A stretch of 64,000 nt of DNA from Caldilineaceae bacterium (GCA_019637695.1 JAHBVG010000021.1:1-64000); one strand, 5' to 3'; positions 24,456 through 33,567 are shown, counted from the first letter of the stretch. Notes: generated by a model from the letters alone, not told the origin. Numbers and translations are program-made.

Positions 24456-26903
24456 TTACCCCACTGATTCCAGATAGCCTTCGGCCAGGTAGTCGCGGCC
24501 CAGGATGATGGGTAGGAAGCGGCCTTCTTCGCCCAGGATGGTGTCGATGCCCAGCCGCACCTGCCCCACCAAGAAGAGATCCCAAAAACGGCGCACGTCA
24601 TAACGGGTGTGGGCGGGTTTCTCCAGGCGAATGATCTTTTCCACCATGGCCCGGTGTTCATCCGAAAGATCCTCCGGCACGAGGACTGAAAAGCGGTGTT
24701 TGGCCTCATCCAGCGCCTCTTTCAGGCTGAGGCCGGGATCGCCATCCGCCTCTTCGGTGGGATCGCCCGCCTGGAGCGCCATCCCCTGCCGGGCCTGCCA
24801 GGCTTCGACAATGCGCACCGAGGTACGTCCTGGCGCGGCGAGGACGTAGTTCCAAAGTAGATCTTCGATTACGGCCTCGCCGCTGGCGAGGGTAGGGTAG
24901 GCCAGCCCCAGGCTCTCCAATTCCTGGCGCAGCGCCGGGTTGGGAATGGACGCGGCCTGCTCCAACGCTTTCAACGTGCGTTCGAGACAGGGATCGAGCA
25001 ACAGCAAGAGCGCAAAACGCACCCCCTCTGGCGTGCCCCGCTGCGCGTAGAGCCGCGGCGCAAAGCGGATCAACAGCCGCCGCCGATCTTCGTCCCAGAG
25101 TTTAGACCAGAGCGGATCGAGGACGAGACCCAACCAGGTCGCCAGCCAATCCAGCGCTTCCGCTGGGGCCGATGATGGATCGAAGAGCAGGCTGCTGTTG
25201 GCGATCTTGCCCTCCAGGTCGGTGATAAAGCCTTCTATATTGGCCAGAAATCGTTCCAAAAAATCAGCAGATCCGGGATCTTCTTGATAGGCGGCGGGCA
25301 GATAGTTCTTCACGTATGAGAAGCGCGGGGAGTAGACGCGCAGCCGGGCGATCTGCGGGCTGGCCCGTCCATTGCCCGATAGGATCAGCCGGATCTGAAG
25401 GTACTGTCCCCGCGCGGCCTGAAAGAGAAGCTCCCAAACGCCGGTGTGGGCGGCCTGGGATGGCGTCTGCTCGCTCCTCTGCCAGCCATCCCAATAGGGG
25501 ATCTCGGCGCCGCGCCCGCGCAGATAGAGATCGGGTTCGCGCACAAATGGCTGGCTTTGCAGCAGATCGGGATCATTGCCGGCGCGCGTCCACACCTCCA
25601 CGGCAGTCTCCGGCGGGATGCAGCCATCCACAAAGAGACGATGCCAGACCGCGCCGCGTTGACGGCTATCGAACGGTTCGGTCTCGACCCAGGCGAAGCG
25701 GGCGAAGAGCGGCTGATCGATCTCGTGCAGTCGGATCCAGCGCACTGCCTCGTCTTGGGTGGGCGATGGCGTCACGTCGTAGAAGATGGCCTCGTTGCCG
25801 TGCGGTCGCCGTCCACGCGCCAGGGATCGTCCGCCGAAATAGTGCATGGGCAGGAAGATCGCCTGCGGCTCGGCGCTGATCAGCAAGGCGGTGGCTTCGT
25901 CGAAATTCAGCCGGTAGGCGATGGCCTGGTTGCCGTCCTCCTCGACCAGGTGGAGCAGCGTGGGGTCGGGATCGAGCGCCATGTCATAGGCTGCCATCGG
26001 GTGATCGACGCCGCCAGCGGTGACCTCGGCCAGCCCCGGCAAGGGCAGATGCGCGGGCGAGTTGAGCAGCGAGCCGGGCGTAAAACCAGGTGGGTAGTGA
26101 TAAAGATGCGAGCCAACGCCTATTCCCATCGAATCGAGGATGAGGACGCTGCCGTCGGGCAGCGCTTCCACGGCAATGGGATCTTGGGCGGGCAGCGCGA
26201 TGCCGCCAGAGAGCGTCGCCGTCGGCGGCGTCAGCGGCAATTGATCCCCATCGGCGGGGACAAAGCCGCCGGCATCGGGCTGCCCCGGCGTCAGATCCCC
26301 CAGCGGCAGCAGGCGGAAGTAACGATCCAGCCCCCACAGGCGACGGTTCTCTCGATCCAGCACCCAGGTGAGCGCATCCGGCCCTGCCGCCATGTCGAAG
26401 GGGACAAAGGGCATGTCCGCCGGGAAGTGGATGGCGACGGGGTCGCCGCCATCGTGCAGATCGAAGATGAGCAGCCCCGCCGGGTCAAGCGTCCCCACGA
26501 CGAGGTAGTGGTGCGTCGTCACCGTTAGCCCGGCTAACTCCACGGGGACGGGCGGCGGCGTTTGCGAGACAAAGTCGCCGGCCCGCGGCGAGGGTGGGGG
26601 CGTCCGCTGCTGCCAATAGATCACGGCGCGCTTTGTGCCTGCGGGGGCGCGAAAGATCGTGCGGCGGTCGTGGCCGATCCAATACCAGGAGCCAAAGCGG
26701 TCGCTGGCCGCGCCGCGCCGATCCGCCGGATCGAGGGGTAACGCGCGCCGCCCGCCTGGGAAGAGTTTGAGTTGGGGCTGAAGACCCAGCCATCCTCGTT
26801 CGGCGTCGTAATAGGATTCACCGCCAGCGGGGCTGCTATCCTTCGTCGAGGCCCAATCCTCGGCGCTGGCGATCAGGTGAAAACGGGTGTTGTTGGCGTC
26901 CAA
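24456..26903 (-). CDS. Baseplate wedge protein, Afp12/phage tail protein I-like
   Basis: 815 residues. The C-terminal 300 residues carry the tail-protein-I type pattern: PAAYQEDPGSADFLERFLA, then ALDWLATWLGLVLD, then DEDRRRLLIRFAPRLYAQRG with a helix starting TPEGVRF. This is the usual signature of eCIS Afp12-like wedge components. The N-terminal 500 residues look like a beta-propeller or NHL-like region (repeated LDRENRRLWGLDR, VLILDSMGIG, LHLVEEDGNQAIAY), a large addition to the usual core. The start is TTG (26901-26903) with AGGAG about 11 bases upstream; no nearby ATG fits. It sits between the J-type wedge and the fibre, matching Afp order. Confidence 0.85.
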   Translation of the reverse strand: MDANNTRFHLIASAEDWASTKDSSPAGGESYYDAERGWLGLQPQLKLFPGGRRALPLDPADRRGAASDRFGSWYWIGHDRRTIFRAPAGTKRAVIYWQQRTPPPSPRAGDFVSQTPPPVPVELAGLTVTTHHYLVVGTLDPAGLLIFDLHDGGDPVAIHFPADMPFVPFDMAAGPDALTWVLDRENRRLWGLDRYFRLLPLGDLTPGQPDAGGFVPADGDQLPLTPPTATLSGGIALPAQDPIAVEALPDGSVLILDSMGIGVGSHLYHYPPGFTPGSLLNSPAHLPLPGLAEVTAGGVDHPMAAYDMALDPDPTLLHLVEEDGNQAIAYRLNFDEATALLISAEPQAIFLPMHYFGGRSLARGRRPHGNEAIFYDVTPSPTQDEAVRWIRLHEIDQPLFARFAWVETEPFDSRQRGAVWHRLFVDGCIPPETAVEVWTRAGNDPDLLQSQPFVREPDLYLRGRGAEIPYWDGWQRSEQTPSQAAHTGVWELLFQAARGQYLQIRLILSGNGRASPQIARLRVYSPRFSYVKNYLPAAYQEDPGSADFLERFLANIEGFITDLEGKIANSSLLFDPSSAPAEALDWLATWLGLVLDPLWSKLWDEDRRRLLIRFAPRLYAQRGTPEGVRFALLLLLDPCLERTLKALEQAASIPNPALRQELESLGLAYPTLASGEAVIEDLLWNYVLAAPGRTSVRIVEAWQARQGMALQAGDPTEEADGDPGLSLKEALDEAKHRFSVLVPEDLSDEHRAMVEKIIRLEKPAHTRYDVRRFWDLFLVGQVRLGIDTILGEEGRFLPIILGRDYLAEGYLESVG

Positions 26904-26930
26904 CCGATTTAGCTCCTCACGGTCTTGAAT

Positions 26931-26956
26931 CTGCCAGGTTACAGAAAACCTGGCAG
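26931..26956. other. Hairpin in the gap between two baseplate genes
   Basis: Perfect 10-base stem CTGCCAGGTT (26931-26940) with AACCTGGCAG (26947-26956) around a six-base loop, in the 57-base gap between the gp6/J and Afp12-like genes. No T-tract on the minus strand, so an mRNA-processing or stability element is as likely as a terminator. Confidence 0.7.
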
Positions 26957-26960
26957 GTCG

Positions 26961-29195
26961 TCAGCACTTGGCCCGGCTGACGGGGATGGGCACGGTTTCG
27001 GTCAAAGATGGCTCGCTGCCGGGCGGCGCAAAGAGAGAGGCCAGCGGTTCGGCGCTGCCCTGGCGCACGCTGATGCCCGCCACACGGGGCAGTTGCAGCC
27101 CGCGCATCACATAATCGGGGATGTCCACGGCGCTGGCGACGCCCATCTGCAACGATTCCACATAATCGACGCCAGGGACGCGGGTCACCACGGCCTCCAA
27201 TTCCTTGCGCACCAACCCCTTGTTGAGCGGCCATCCCGTCCCATCCGGCCCACCCGGCGGCAACGACGAGAGATAGATCTGCAACTGCCGCTCGGCGTCC
27301 TGTTTGACCTGATCGATGAAGAAACCGGCGCGCACCAGCACCCCCACCGAGATGTAGACCGGCAGATATTGGGGACCGCGCACGTAGATCTCTGTCGTCA
27401 CCAGGCGGCGCACGTCCAGATGCTCGCAGACCCGGCGCAAAAAGAGACGATCCGGGGTCGGCCACAGCGGGTTCAAGCGGTCGAATTGGGGGATCACCAT
27501 CACCGTCACCACGCCGGGCGCATCCAAATCCGGCTCGGCGGGCATAAAGAGGGGCAGCACCTCAACACGGCCTACATTGACGCCCGGTGTGCGCCGGGTG
27601 ACGTCGCGAAAATCTTGCAGCGTCACCAGCCGGTCGTGATGACGGATGAAGAGCGGAATGCGCCGTTCGCCGTCGGCGGCGGTCTCGCCTAGCGCCCCGC
27701 CCGTCATGGGGATCGGGTTACTGATCTTGTAGCCGCCCTGCAAGCGGGGATCGGGACTGGCGTTGAGCGCGCCGACGGAGACGTTGCCCTGCGGTCCACC
27801 GCCATATTCATAGCTGGCAAGGACGCGCCCGCGTGGACGCCGTCCGCGCAGACCATCGCCGCAGCGCAGCACGCCCGACTCGGCGTCGCAGGTGAAGACA
27901 CGGTCATCTGGCCCAGCGGCATAGAGATCGTCGACGCGCCGCCAGATCTGCCAGCCGGTTGTCTCTTCCACGGCCACGGTCAGTGAGGCAAGGAGAACCG
28001 GTACATTGGCAAGGGCGAAGATCTGATCCGGTTCACCGGTCCCCAGCCCCAGGTTCTCGTTGACGACGGGGATGGCCTGCACGACGCGGGCGGCGTTGAT
28101 CCCCACCCAGGCTATGCGGCGGTCGATCTCGCCGCTCTCCTCGCCGTTGGCGGGCAGCCGGATGCGCAGCCAGGTCACCAGCCGCTGGCGCACCTTGTCA
28201 TCTTCGAGCCGGGGCGGGAAGTCGCCGGTCCCCTCTTCGAGCGGTTCGTCAAAGCTCCAGGGGATCAACCCGTTGGCGTCGGGCAGTTCTACCGAAATCA
28301 GGCCGGGGCTGTTGAAGACATCCATTTGCTGGATGACCTTGAGCCGACGATAGCGCGCCGTCGGGACCAGCAATGACGACGAGAGATCAGGTATCTCGAA
28401 GATCAACCCCGGCGGCTGCGGACGGCGCGATCCTGTTTGCAACGGTTGCAGCGGCGGTACACTCCCCTCGGCGGCCGGGGCCAGGCCAATGGAGAGGACG
28501 CCGTTAGCCATCGCCCGCCGCGCTGCGTCCACCCATTCAGGCTGCGGGGCGAGCAAGGCCAGGTAGAGCGAGCGGTCGCCGCTGCTTTCTAAATCAAAGG
28601 CGGGCAGCGGCTCGCCCCGTTTAGGCATAGGCAGCAGCGCTGGTTCGTAGAACTGCGGCGTGATCCCCAACGCCTCGAACGCCTCACTGCCGGGGAAGGG
28701 CAGACCCTCGGCGTCCGCCTGCGCCGCCAGATGCGCAGCGAGGACGGCTTCATACTTCTCTCGATAGGTTCCGTAGGTCGGATCCGTGCTGGCGATGGGC
28801 CGCTTGTAATAGACCTGGGCCTGCACCGGCATCACATTGATGGGGTCGCGGGTGATGAACTGCACATTGCCCGCGGCCAGCACCACCCCCTGTTCGAGCA
28901 GCAGCGGCTCCACCGGCCCCCGTTCGTTTTGGATGGCGACCAATCCTTGCGCGGACGAAGCTGGCAGCAAGGGAACATTGAGCAGTTGCAGGAATTTGAG
29001 CCGGTTGCGCTCAGGGATGCGGTTGGCGCGATAGAGCAAATTTTCGGTTAAAAAGGCGAACAATTGGACGACGGTCAGCCCCGGATCGCTCTCGAAGTTG
29101 GTCCACTCCGGCGTGTAAACGGGGATGCGGCGGACGGCTTCTTCGAGGATCTCTTCGTAATTGCGGTCATCCAAAACGGGCAGCGTGATCGGCAT
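26961..29195 (-). CDS. Baseplate J/gp6-like wedge protein (Afp11-like)
   Basis: 744 residues. The N-terminus (YEEILEEAVRRIPVYTPEW, FAFLTENLLYRANRIPER) and the C-terminal core (LVTLQDFRDVTRRTPGVNVGR, then VTVMVIPQFDRL, then LVTTEIYVRGPQYLPVYISV) match baseplate J/gp47 wedge proteins of contractile systems. The middle (about 190-480) is a larger insert with a GDGLRGRRPRGRVLASYEYG segment. It would join gp25 and the Afp12-like protein to form the wedge around the hub. The ATG follows the gp25 stop by seven bases, with GGAAG upstream. Confidence 0.93.
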   Translation of the reverse strand: MPITLPVLDDRNYEEILEEAVRRIPVYTPEWTNFESDPGLTVVQLFAFLTENLLYRANRIPERNRLKFLQLLNVPLLPASSAQGLVAIQNERGPVEPLLLEQGVVLAAGNVQFITRDPINVMPVQAQVYYKRPIASTDPTYGTYREKYEAVLAAHLAAQADAEGLPFPGSEAFEALGITPQFYEPALLPMPKRGEPLPAFDLESSGDRSLYLALLAPQPEWVDAARRAMANGVLSIGLAPAAEGSVPPLQPLQTGSRRPQPPGLIFEIPDLSSSLLVPTARYRRLKVIQQMDVFNSPGLISVELPDANGLIPWSFDEPLEEGTGDFPPRLEDDKVRQRLVTWLRIRLPANGEESGEIDRRIAWVGINAARVVQAIPVVNENLGLGTGEPDQIFALANVPVLLASLTVAVEETTGWQIWRRVDDLYAAGPDDRVFTCDAESGVLRCGDGLRGRRPRGRVLASYEYGGGPQGNVSVGALNASPDPRLQGGYKISNPIPMTGGALGETAADGERRIPLFIRHHDRLVTLQDFRDVTRRTPGVNVGRVEVLPLFMPAEPDLDAPGVVTVMVIPQFDRLNPLWPTPDRLFLRRVCEHLDVRRLVTTEIYVRGPQYLPVYISVGVLVRAGFFIDQVKQDAERQLQIYLSSLPPGGPDGTGWPLNKGLVRKELEAVVTRVPGVDYVESLQMGVASAVDIPDYVMRGLQLPRVAGISVRQGSAEPLASLFAPPGSEPSLTETVPIPVSRAKC

Positions 29196-29202
29196 TGCTT
29201 CC

Positions 29203-29619
29203 TCATTCCTCCAGGCGCAGGCTCAGGCCCAGACGTTGCAGCGATTGGGTGGCGACCAGCCGAAACAGGATCTGAATATGCACAACGCGGGCGTCGTCGG
29301 GGGCGGCCTCGACTTCGACAGCTTCCACGGCGGCGCGCGGTTCCCAGCGGCGGATGGCCTGGCTGATGCGCTCACGGATCAACTGGCGCGTGGTGGCGGT
29401 GTTCGGCTCAAAGAGAAATTGACGCAACCCCGCGCCAAATTCCTCGCGCATGAGCCGTTCGCCCGGCTCGGTCAACAACAAAATGCGGATCGACTGGCGC
29501 ACATGCTCTTCGCCCACCGCCCAGGCCAAACGACCATCCACCCCCACCTGGGGCGGAAAGGCCAATCCCTGGCCGAAGAGCGAAGGGGGAAGACGATGCG
29601 ATGTTGTAGAGTTAGCCAT
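29203..29619 (-). CDS. gp25-like baseplate protein (Afp9)
   Basis: 138 residues, the usual size. The gp25/GPW signature is clear: EEHVRQSIRILLLTEPGER then MREEFGAGLRQFLFEP, followed by the helix ATTRQLIRERISQAIRRWEP and a terminal beta pair. gp25 proteins nucleate sheath polymerisation on the baseplate. It is read just before the J-type wedge gene, as in Afp (afp9-afp11), but no PAAR gene lies in between. GAGGG precedes the ATG. Confidence 0.95.
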   Translation of the reverse strand: MANSTTSHRLPPSLFGQGLAFPPQVGVDGRLAWAVGEEHVRQSIRILLLTEPGERLMREEFGAGLRQFLFEPNTATTRQLIRERISQAIRRWEPRAAVEAVEVEAAPDDARVVHIQILFRLVATQSLQRLGLSLRLEE

Positions 29620-29629
29620 CTGACCCTCG

Positions 29630-29701
29630 TAATGAGTAATGAATAATGAGTGATGAGTAAGAGGAGCGGTGGATACGTCTACTCATTACTCATTATTCAT
29701 T
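29630..29701. repeat. Heptamer inverted repeat (ACTCATT family)
   Basis: The left arm (29630-29660) has AATGAGT words and the right arm (29679-29701) is ACTCATT ACTCATT ATTCATT. It fills the gap between the membrane-segment protein and gp25. Confidence 0.75.
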
Positions 29702-29737
29702 CCATGAGCGAAAACTGTATCCATCCGCGTTCCTCGC

Positions 29738-31267
29738 TCACTCCGGCAGCAGACTCTTCGGCACGGGCAAACAGATGCGGAAGAAGGCCATCCACCAGAA
29801 GATGATGTTGAAGACGAAGGCAAAGATCAGCAGCAGCATAAAGGCGATGATGAAGATGATCTGGATCGAGAACGAACAGATGAAGGCGAAGGCAGCGCCA
29901 CTATCCTCGGCGTTCACTTTGGGATCATCGCTCAGCAGGCTCTCTTCTCGGCCCAGCACCTGGTTCATCTTCTTGCGCATGGCGTCGGACATCATAAAGG
30001 TGACGTTCTTCTTGAATTTGCGCATGCCGGCGATGCTCACATCCGACGGCAGCGGAATGCGGATGGGGCGCGCCGGCGCGTCGGGATCGAAAAAGGGCGC
30101 AAAGGTGAAGGGCTGGCTGGGCTGGCTCACCTCGACAATCGTCGGCTCACACTGAGGACGCTCGTAGACGAAGCGCAGCACATAGCGCACCGATGTGGAT
30201 ACATCCAACTTGGGTACGGCTACCGGCGGGCGCTCGTCGGGCAGAGCAGCAGCGACGCGATCCAGCAGCGTTTGCAAAGCTGTATTGCTGAGATCATGGT
30301 TGCCCCTGAGCGAGTAATCGTCCTGGCTGAGGCCAAGCGCATCCAGATCGCCGCCGCCGGGCGCGTTGAGCGCTTCGTAGTTTTGGGCGACAGTTTGCAG
30401 CGCCTCGGCCAGGCTCAAACTGCCCTTGTACGCCTGCGTCTGCAAAAAGGAGAGCAGCGCTCTCTTTTCGCCGGCTTTGTCCCCATGGAAGTTGGCTGAG
30501 GCTGGCAGCGCCGCGATGGCTTCAGTTGCATCCTTTAGATAGGTTTGTAGGAACTCCCAAAGTTCAACCAGCAGATAGACCGAAGTTGTCCAGGCCACAT
30601 CGTCGGGCAATCGATCCACCAAAGAGAAGTTACCCGGCGGGTTATTGTCTGGCAGCGGTTCGCGCGTCAACGGGGAGGTAAAGCGTGAACCCAACTCTTG
30701 AATGGGTGCGTCCAGATCTTCACCGTCCACGGCCAGTTCGCCCGGCGGCACTTTGTAGGTTTCGCTGCTCGCCGCGGGGATGTAGCCGCAGAAGAGTTGG
30801 CGTCCATCGGCGAGCGGTACCGGGAAGACCGGCAACTGTTCTTCACCGGTGAGCAGGGCGCGACCCGCGCCGTTGAGCGGCTTCCAACCCGGCTGTTCGT
30901 CCTCGACTACCCAGGCGTACTCTTTGCCGTCCACCAGTTTGCGCAGGACGAAAGCAGCGCGCTCTCCTTCATTGCGGCGCACCTGCCGGTCAGGGAAGCC
31001 GGGCTGGCGGCAACAGAGCGAGGCCGCGGCCAGGTAGAAACATCCATGCACCGGTTGGAAAAGTTTGCTCGGCTGATTGCCCGCGGACGGCTGCAGGCGC
31101 GCCGTCTGCAACCCCGTCAACTTCGGCGAGGCCGCCGCCGCCAAAAATTCTTCCATAAAGTCGTCGCTGTGGAACTCAAACAGCGCCGGGCGGAAAAACT
31201 CCACCTGCCGGTAGCCATTCGCGCTCCAAAACGGCGACGGAATCAACCAATCGTGTTCGAGGGTCAT
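29738..31267 (-). CDS. eCIS protein with C-terminal transmembrane segment, candidate membrane anchor
   Basis: 509 residues, family not recognised. Residues 1-420 are soluble, beginning EHDWLIPSPFWSANGYRQ. The tail (about 460-500) is strongly hydrophobic, SIQIIFIIAFMLLLIF and onward, with one long or two short transmembrane helices, ending RICLPVPKSLLPE. It lies between the spike and gp25 genes, where afp10 (PAAR tip) would be expected. Tail-anchored proteins in the operons of cytoplasmic or thylakoid-attached CIS mediate binding of the baseplate to a membrane, so an anchor role is proposed by analogy. An alternative is a hydrophobic cargo or plug. GAGAGATCC precedes the ATG. Confidence 0.72.
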   Translation of the reverse strand: MTLEHDWLIPSPFWSANGYRQVEFFRPALFEFHSDDFMEEFLAAAASPKLTGLQTARLQPSAGNQPSKLFQPVHGCFYLAAASLCCRQPGFPDRQVRRNEGERAAFVLRKLVDGKEYAWVVEDEQPGWKPLNGAGRALLTGEEQLPVFPVPLADGRQLFCGYIPAASSETYKVPPGELAVDGEDLDAPIQELGSRFTSPLTREPLPDNNPPGNFSLVDRLPDDVAWTTSVYLLVELWEFLQTYLKDATEAIAALPASANFHGDKAGEKRALLSFLQTQAYKGSLSLAEALQTVAQNYEALNAPGGGDLDALGLSQDDYSLRGNHDLSNTALQTLLDRVAAALPDERPPVAVPKLDVSTSVRYVLRFVYERPQCEPTIVEVSQPSQPFTFAPFFDPDAPARPIRIPLPSDVSIAGMRKFKKNVTFMMSDAMRKKMNQVLGREESLLSDDPKVNAEDSGAAFAFICSFSIQIIFIIAFMLLLIFAFVFNIIFWWMAFFRICLPVPKSLLPE

Positions 31268-31287
31268 GGATCGGATCTCTCAGATTA

Positions 31288-31580
31288 ATATTGCGTAGTG
31301 CGTAATTCGTAATTCGTAATTCGTGAACGATTGCCATCTGCAACTTGCAACCTCAAACTTGCCACCTGCACCACTTTTGCCTTTTGCCCTTTGCCTTTGT
31401 AACTATACAGGTCAGGTAAGGGCACGGGTGGGGGCGGACTCAAACATTAGGTTTATAGCGAACATGCTTCCCGCCCCCACCCGTGCCCCTACGGTATATG
31501 GCTGTATAGTTACTTGCCTTTTGCCTTCTTTGTCTTTTTCTGGGCTATCTGCTACCTGCTACCCGCTACCTGCTCTCTTC
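31288..31580. repeat. Heptamer-repeat intergenic block with an embedded palindromic element
   Basis: This 313-base gap holds no gene. It is made of seven-base words: GTAATTC x3 (about 31303-31323), TGCAACT/TGCAACC-type words (31336-31375), TTGCCTT/TTGCCCT words flanking 31380-31400 and 31513-31530, and GCTACCT/GCTACCC words (31551-31575). In the middle, 31399-31513, is an element with perfect 12-base ends GTAACTATACAG/CTGTATAGTTAC and inner arms AAGGGCACGGGTGGGGGCGG/CCGCCCCCACCCGTGCCCCT, related to the element at 18711. Confidence 0.75.
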
Positions 31581-32300
31581 TCACCACACGTTCCCCGCCC
31601 CAGGTGTATAGGACGAGCTGATCACGGCGTTGGTGATGACGGTGTCGGATTTGACGACGCCGCTGAATTTGGACATACCGGCATCGACAGAGACCATGCC
31701 GGCGCTGACGCTGATGGTGCTGGCCTGGATGGTCAACTTGCCCCCGGTGTTCAAGGTGATGCCTGCGCTCTCCATCGTTAGGCTGTTGCCGTTGCTGTCT
31801 TCCAGTTGGACGCGCCCCGGCCCATCCTCAAGGATCATACGTTGGCCGCCGGGCGTCTCCACGGTGACGGTCTCCTGGCCCTGCGTGTCGTCCAATGTAA
31901 TGCGGATGTTGTTGCGCGAGACGATCACCTTTTTGTTGTTCTCGCCGCCGCCGTCCATCTGCTCCGGCGGCGCATCCTGGCCGTTCCACAGGGAGCCGAT
32001 GACGTAGGGTCGCCGCGGATCGCCGCCCTCAAAGATGACCAGCACTTCGTCGTCCACATCGGGGATGAACCAGCTTCCCCGATCCGCGCCGGCCATGAGC
32101 GTCGCCAGCCGCGCCCACGCTTCGTAACCAGCGCCGTTGCCATCGGGCGACCAGGGCAGCCGCACGCGCACCCGTCCCTGTTGATCGGGGTCGGTGACGC
32201 TCTGCACCAGCGCCGGGTAGACGCCGTAGAGGCGTCGCCGCTCCTGGGCCTGGGCCAACAGCGCCCCCTCGAAATCGTCCAATGCCAGTAGATGGTTCAA
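31581..32300 (-). CDS. Spike protein, gpV/gp5 OB-fold and beta-helix (C-terminal half of Afp8)
   Basis: 239 residues. The OB-fold occupies about 15-110, with PDQQGRVRVRLPWSPD, then DRGSWFIPDVDDEVLVIF and RRPYVIGSLWNG. From 115 on, repeated short strands (NNIRITLDD, QETVTVETPGG, NSLTMESAGITL, GKLTIQASTISVSAG) form the expected triple-stranded beta-helix needle. The start is TTG at 32300, one base after the hub stop, with AGGAGG placed correctly upstream; no better ATG exists. In Afp/PVC the hub and spike are one protein (Afp8); here they are two genes. No PAAR cap gene is present. Confidence 0.92.
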   Translation of the reverse strand: MNHLLALDDFEGALLAQAQERRRLYGVYPALVQSVTDPDQQGRVRVRLPWSPDGNGAGYEAWARLATLMAGADRGSWFIPDVDDEVLVIFEGGDPRRPYVIGSLWNGQDAPPEQMDGGGENNKKVIVSRNNIRITLDDTQGQETVTVETPGGQRMILEDGPGRVQLEDSNGNSLTMESAGITLNTGGKLTIQASTISVSAGMVSVDAGMSKFSGVVKSDTVITNAVISSSYTPGAGNVW

Positions 32301-32301
32301 C

Positions 32302-33381
32302 TCAGCCTCCTATGCCTGGCCGCTCGGCGTGGAAGAGGGTGCGGTAGCCGTAGATCTGATCGAAGGTGTGGCGGGCCAGCGTCACGTAGTAAGGGCCGTC
32401 GAAGAGTGGCCCGATGTTAGCCAGTTCCACTGTTGCGCCGACGCGCAACTGGGCGTTGCCGTTGACAGCGCCCCTGCCCTGTACAAAACTGCGCGCCCGC
32501 GCCCGATAGCGGGCATCGGCCAAGGATTGGGCTTCTTGTTGCGAAAGTGGCGTGGACAGGGCGATGCGCTCGGTGCGCGGGGCCAATGCCTCCAAGACCT
32601 GACTGCCCCCCCGATAGCCGTTGACCTCGGCGCTGATGGCGTTGCGGCCCGCTTCTACGTCAATGGCCTCCTTCTCGGCCACATCCCAGCCGCTGATGCG
32701 GACCGCTGTGCGCTGATGGGCCAGATCGGCGAGGACAGTGAACTCTAGCAGATCGTCGCCATAGGTGAAGGTCACCGAGCCGTGGCTGCGCCGACTGCGC
32801 GCCTGCACATAGACCGTGCGGTTGTCGATCCACAATTCGGCGTCAACGGCGGCGGCGCGTTCGCGCAGAAAGGCTAGATCGCTCTGGTTCACCTGAGCCA
32901 GCAAGCGGTGAGTAGGGCCGTCCACATCGATCTGCGCCGTCATCCCCTGCTGCGAGATGATCTGGCGGATGGCGTCGGCGTCGGTCATATCTTCAAAGGT
33001 GCGCGTGCGCCGTTCCATGCGCAGATCCTGAAAGCGATCCTCGGCCAGGATTGTCAATTCCGGCTGCCGCGACTGCGGATAGCTGGCTTCGAGACCGCTG
33101 ATCCGCCCAGCGAAGACCGGCCCCGCTTCGCCCGGCGGGCCGAACTCCACCGAAAAAGTCTTGCCGAAATCAAGGACGTTGCGGTCGAAGAAGAGAAAGC
33201 CGACCTCACGCCCCTGCGGTCCCCAGTTGACAAAGGTCGCTTCACAGCGGAAGAGGCCCAGCGTCGTCTCCTCAATGAGCAGCGATTGAAGCAGGGAATC
33301 GCCCAGATCCCCTAACAGGTTGCCGTCAATGCGCAGACGAGGCCGCGAAGCGTAGAAAAGGGCGCTGCCGTTTTGGGTCAT
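32302..33381 (-). CDS. Hub protein, gp27/gpD-like (N-terminal half of Afp8)
   Basis: 359 residues matching late-control-D/gp27-like hub proteins: RPRLRIDGNLLGDLGDSLL at the start, VFAGRISGLEASYPQS, the TADIRQII-type helix DADAIRQIISQQGMTAQ, then QSDLAFLRERAAAVDAELW and a C-terminal GATVELANIGPLFDGPYYV segment. The hub adapts the six-fold tube to the three-fold spike. It overlaps neither neighbour and is followed one base later by the TTG of the spike gene, so translation is probably coupled. Confidence 0.92.
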   Translation of the reverse strand: MTQNGSALFYASRPRLRIDGNLLGDLGDSLLQSLLIEETTLGLFRCEATFVNWGPQGREVGFLFFDRNVLDFGKTFSVEFGPPGEAGPVFAGRISGLEASYPQSRQPELTILAEDRFQDLRMERRTRTFEDMTDADAIRQIISQQGMTAQIDVDGPTHRLLAQVNQSDLAFLRERAAAVDAELWIDNRTVYVQARSRRSHGSVTFTYGDDLLEFTVLADLAHQRTAVRISGWDVAEKEAIDVEAGRNAISAEVNGYRGGSQVLEALAPRTERIALSTPLSQQEAQSLADARYRARARSFVQGRGAVNGNAQLRVGATVELANIGPLFDGPYYVTLARHTFDQIYGYRTLFHAERPGIGG

Positions 33382-33390
33382 GGATACACC

Positions 33391-33567
33391 TCAGTCGGCC
33401 CACAGACGCCGACGACGCTGTACAAAGCGGGCGATGATGCGCTCGATGTCTTCGGGCTGCAAAGGAGCGACGTCCTGTTCGCGCTCCTCTGGTGATTGGG
33501 CGTTGGCCGGGCGTTGATCCGCACTCGGCGGCGCAACCACCTCAAAATCGTTGATGATGATGCTCAT
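33391..33567 (-). CDS. Small Afp6-like eCIS protein
   Basis: A 58-residue reading frame starting MSIIINDFEVVAPP and ending FVQRRRRLWAD, with AAGGAG upstream of the ATG. Its position between the LysM adaptor and the hub genes is that of afp6/pvc6, short proteins starting with similar III/VII strands (DUF5908-like). The middle is Gln/Glu/Pro-rich and the C-terminus is a basic helix. Afp6-type proteins have no established function. Recognition rests on size, start motif and position. Confidence 0.75.
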   Translation of the reverse strand: MSIIINDFEVVAPPSADQRPANAQSPEEREQDVAPLQPEDIERIIARFVQRRRRLWAD

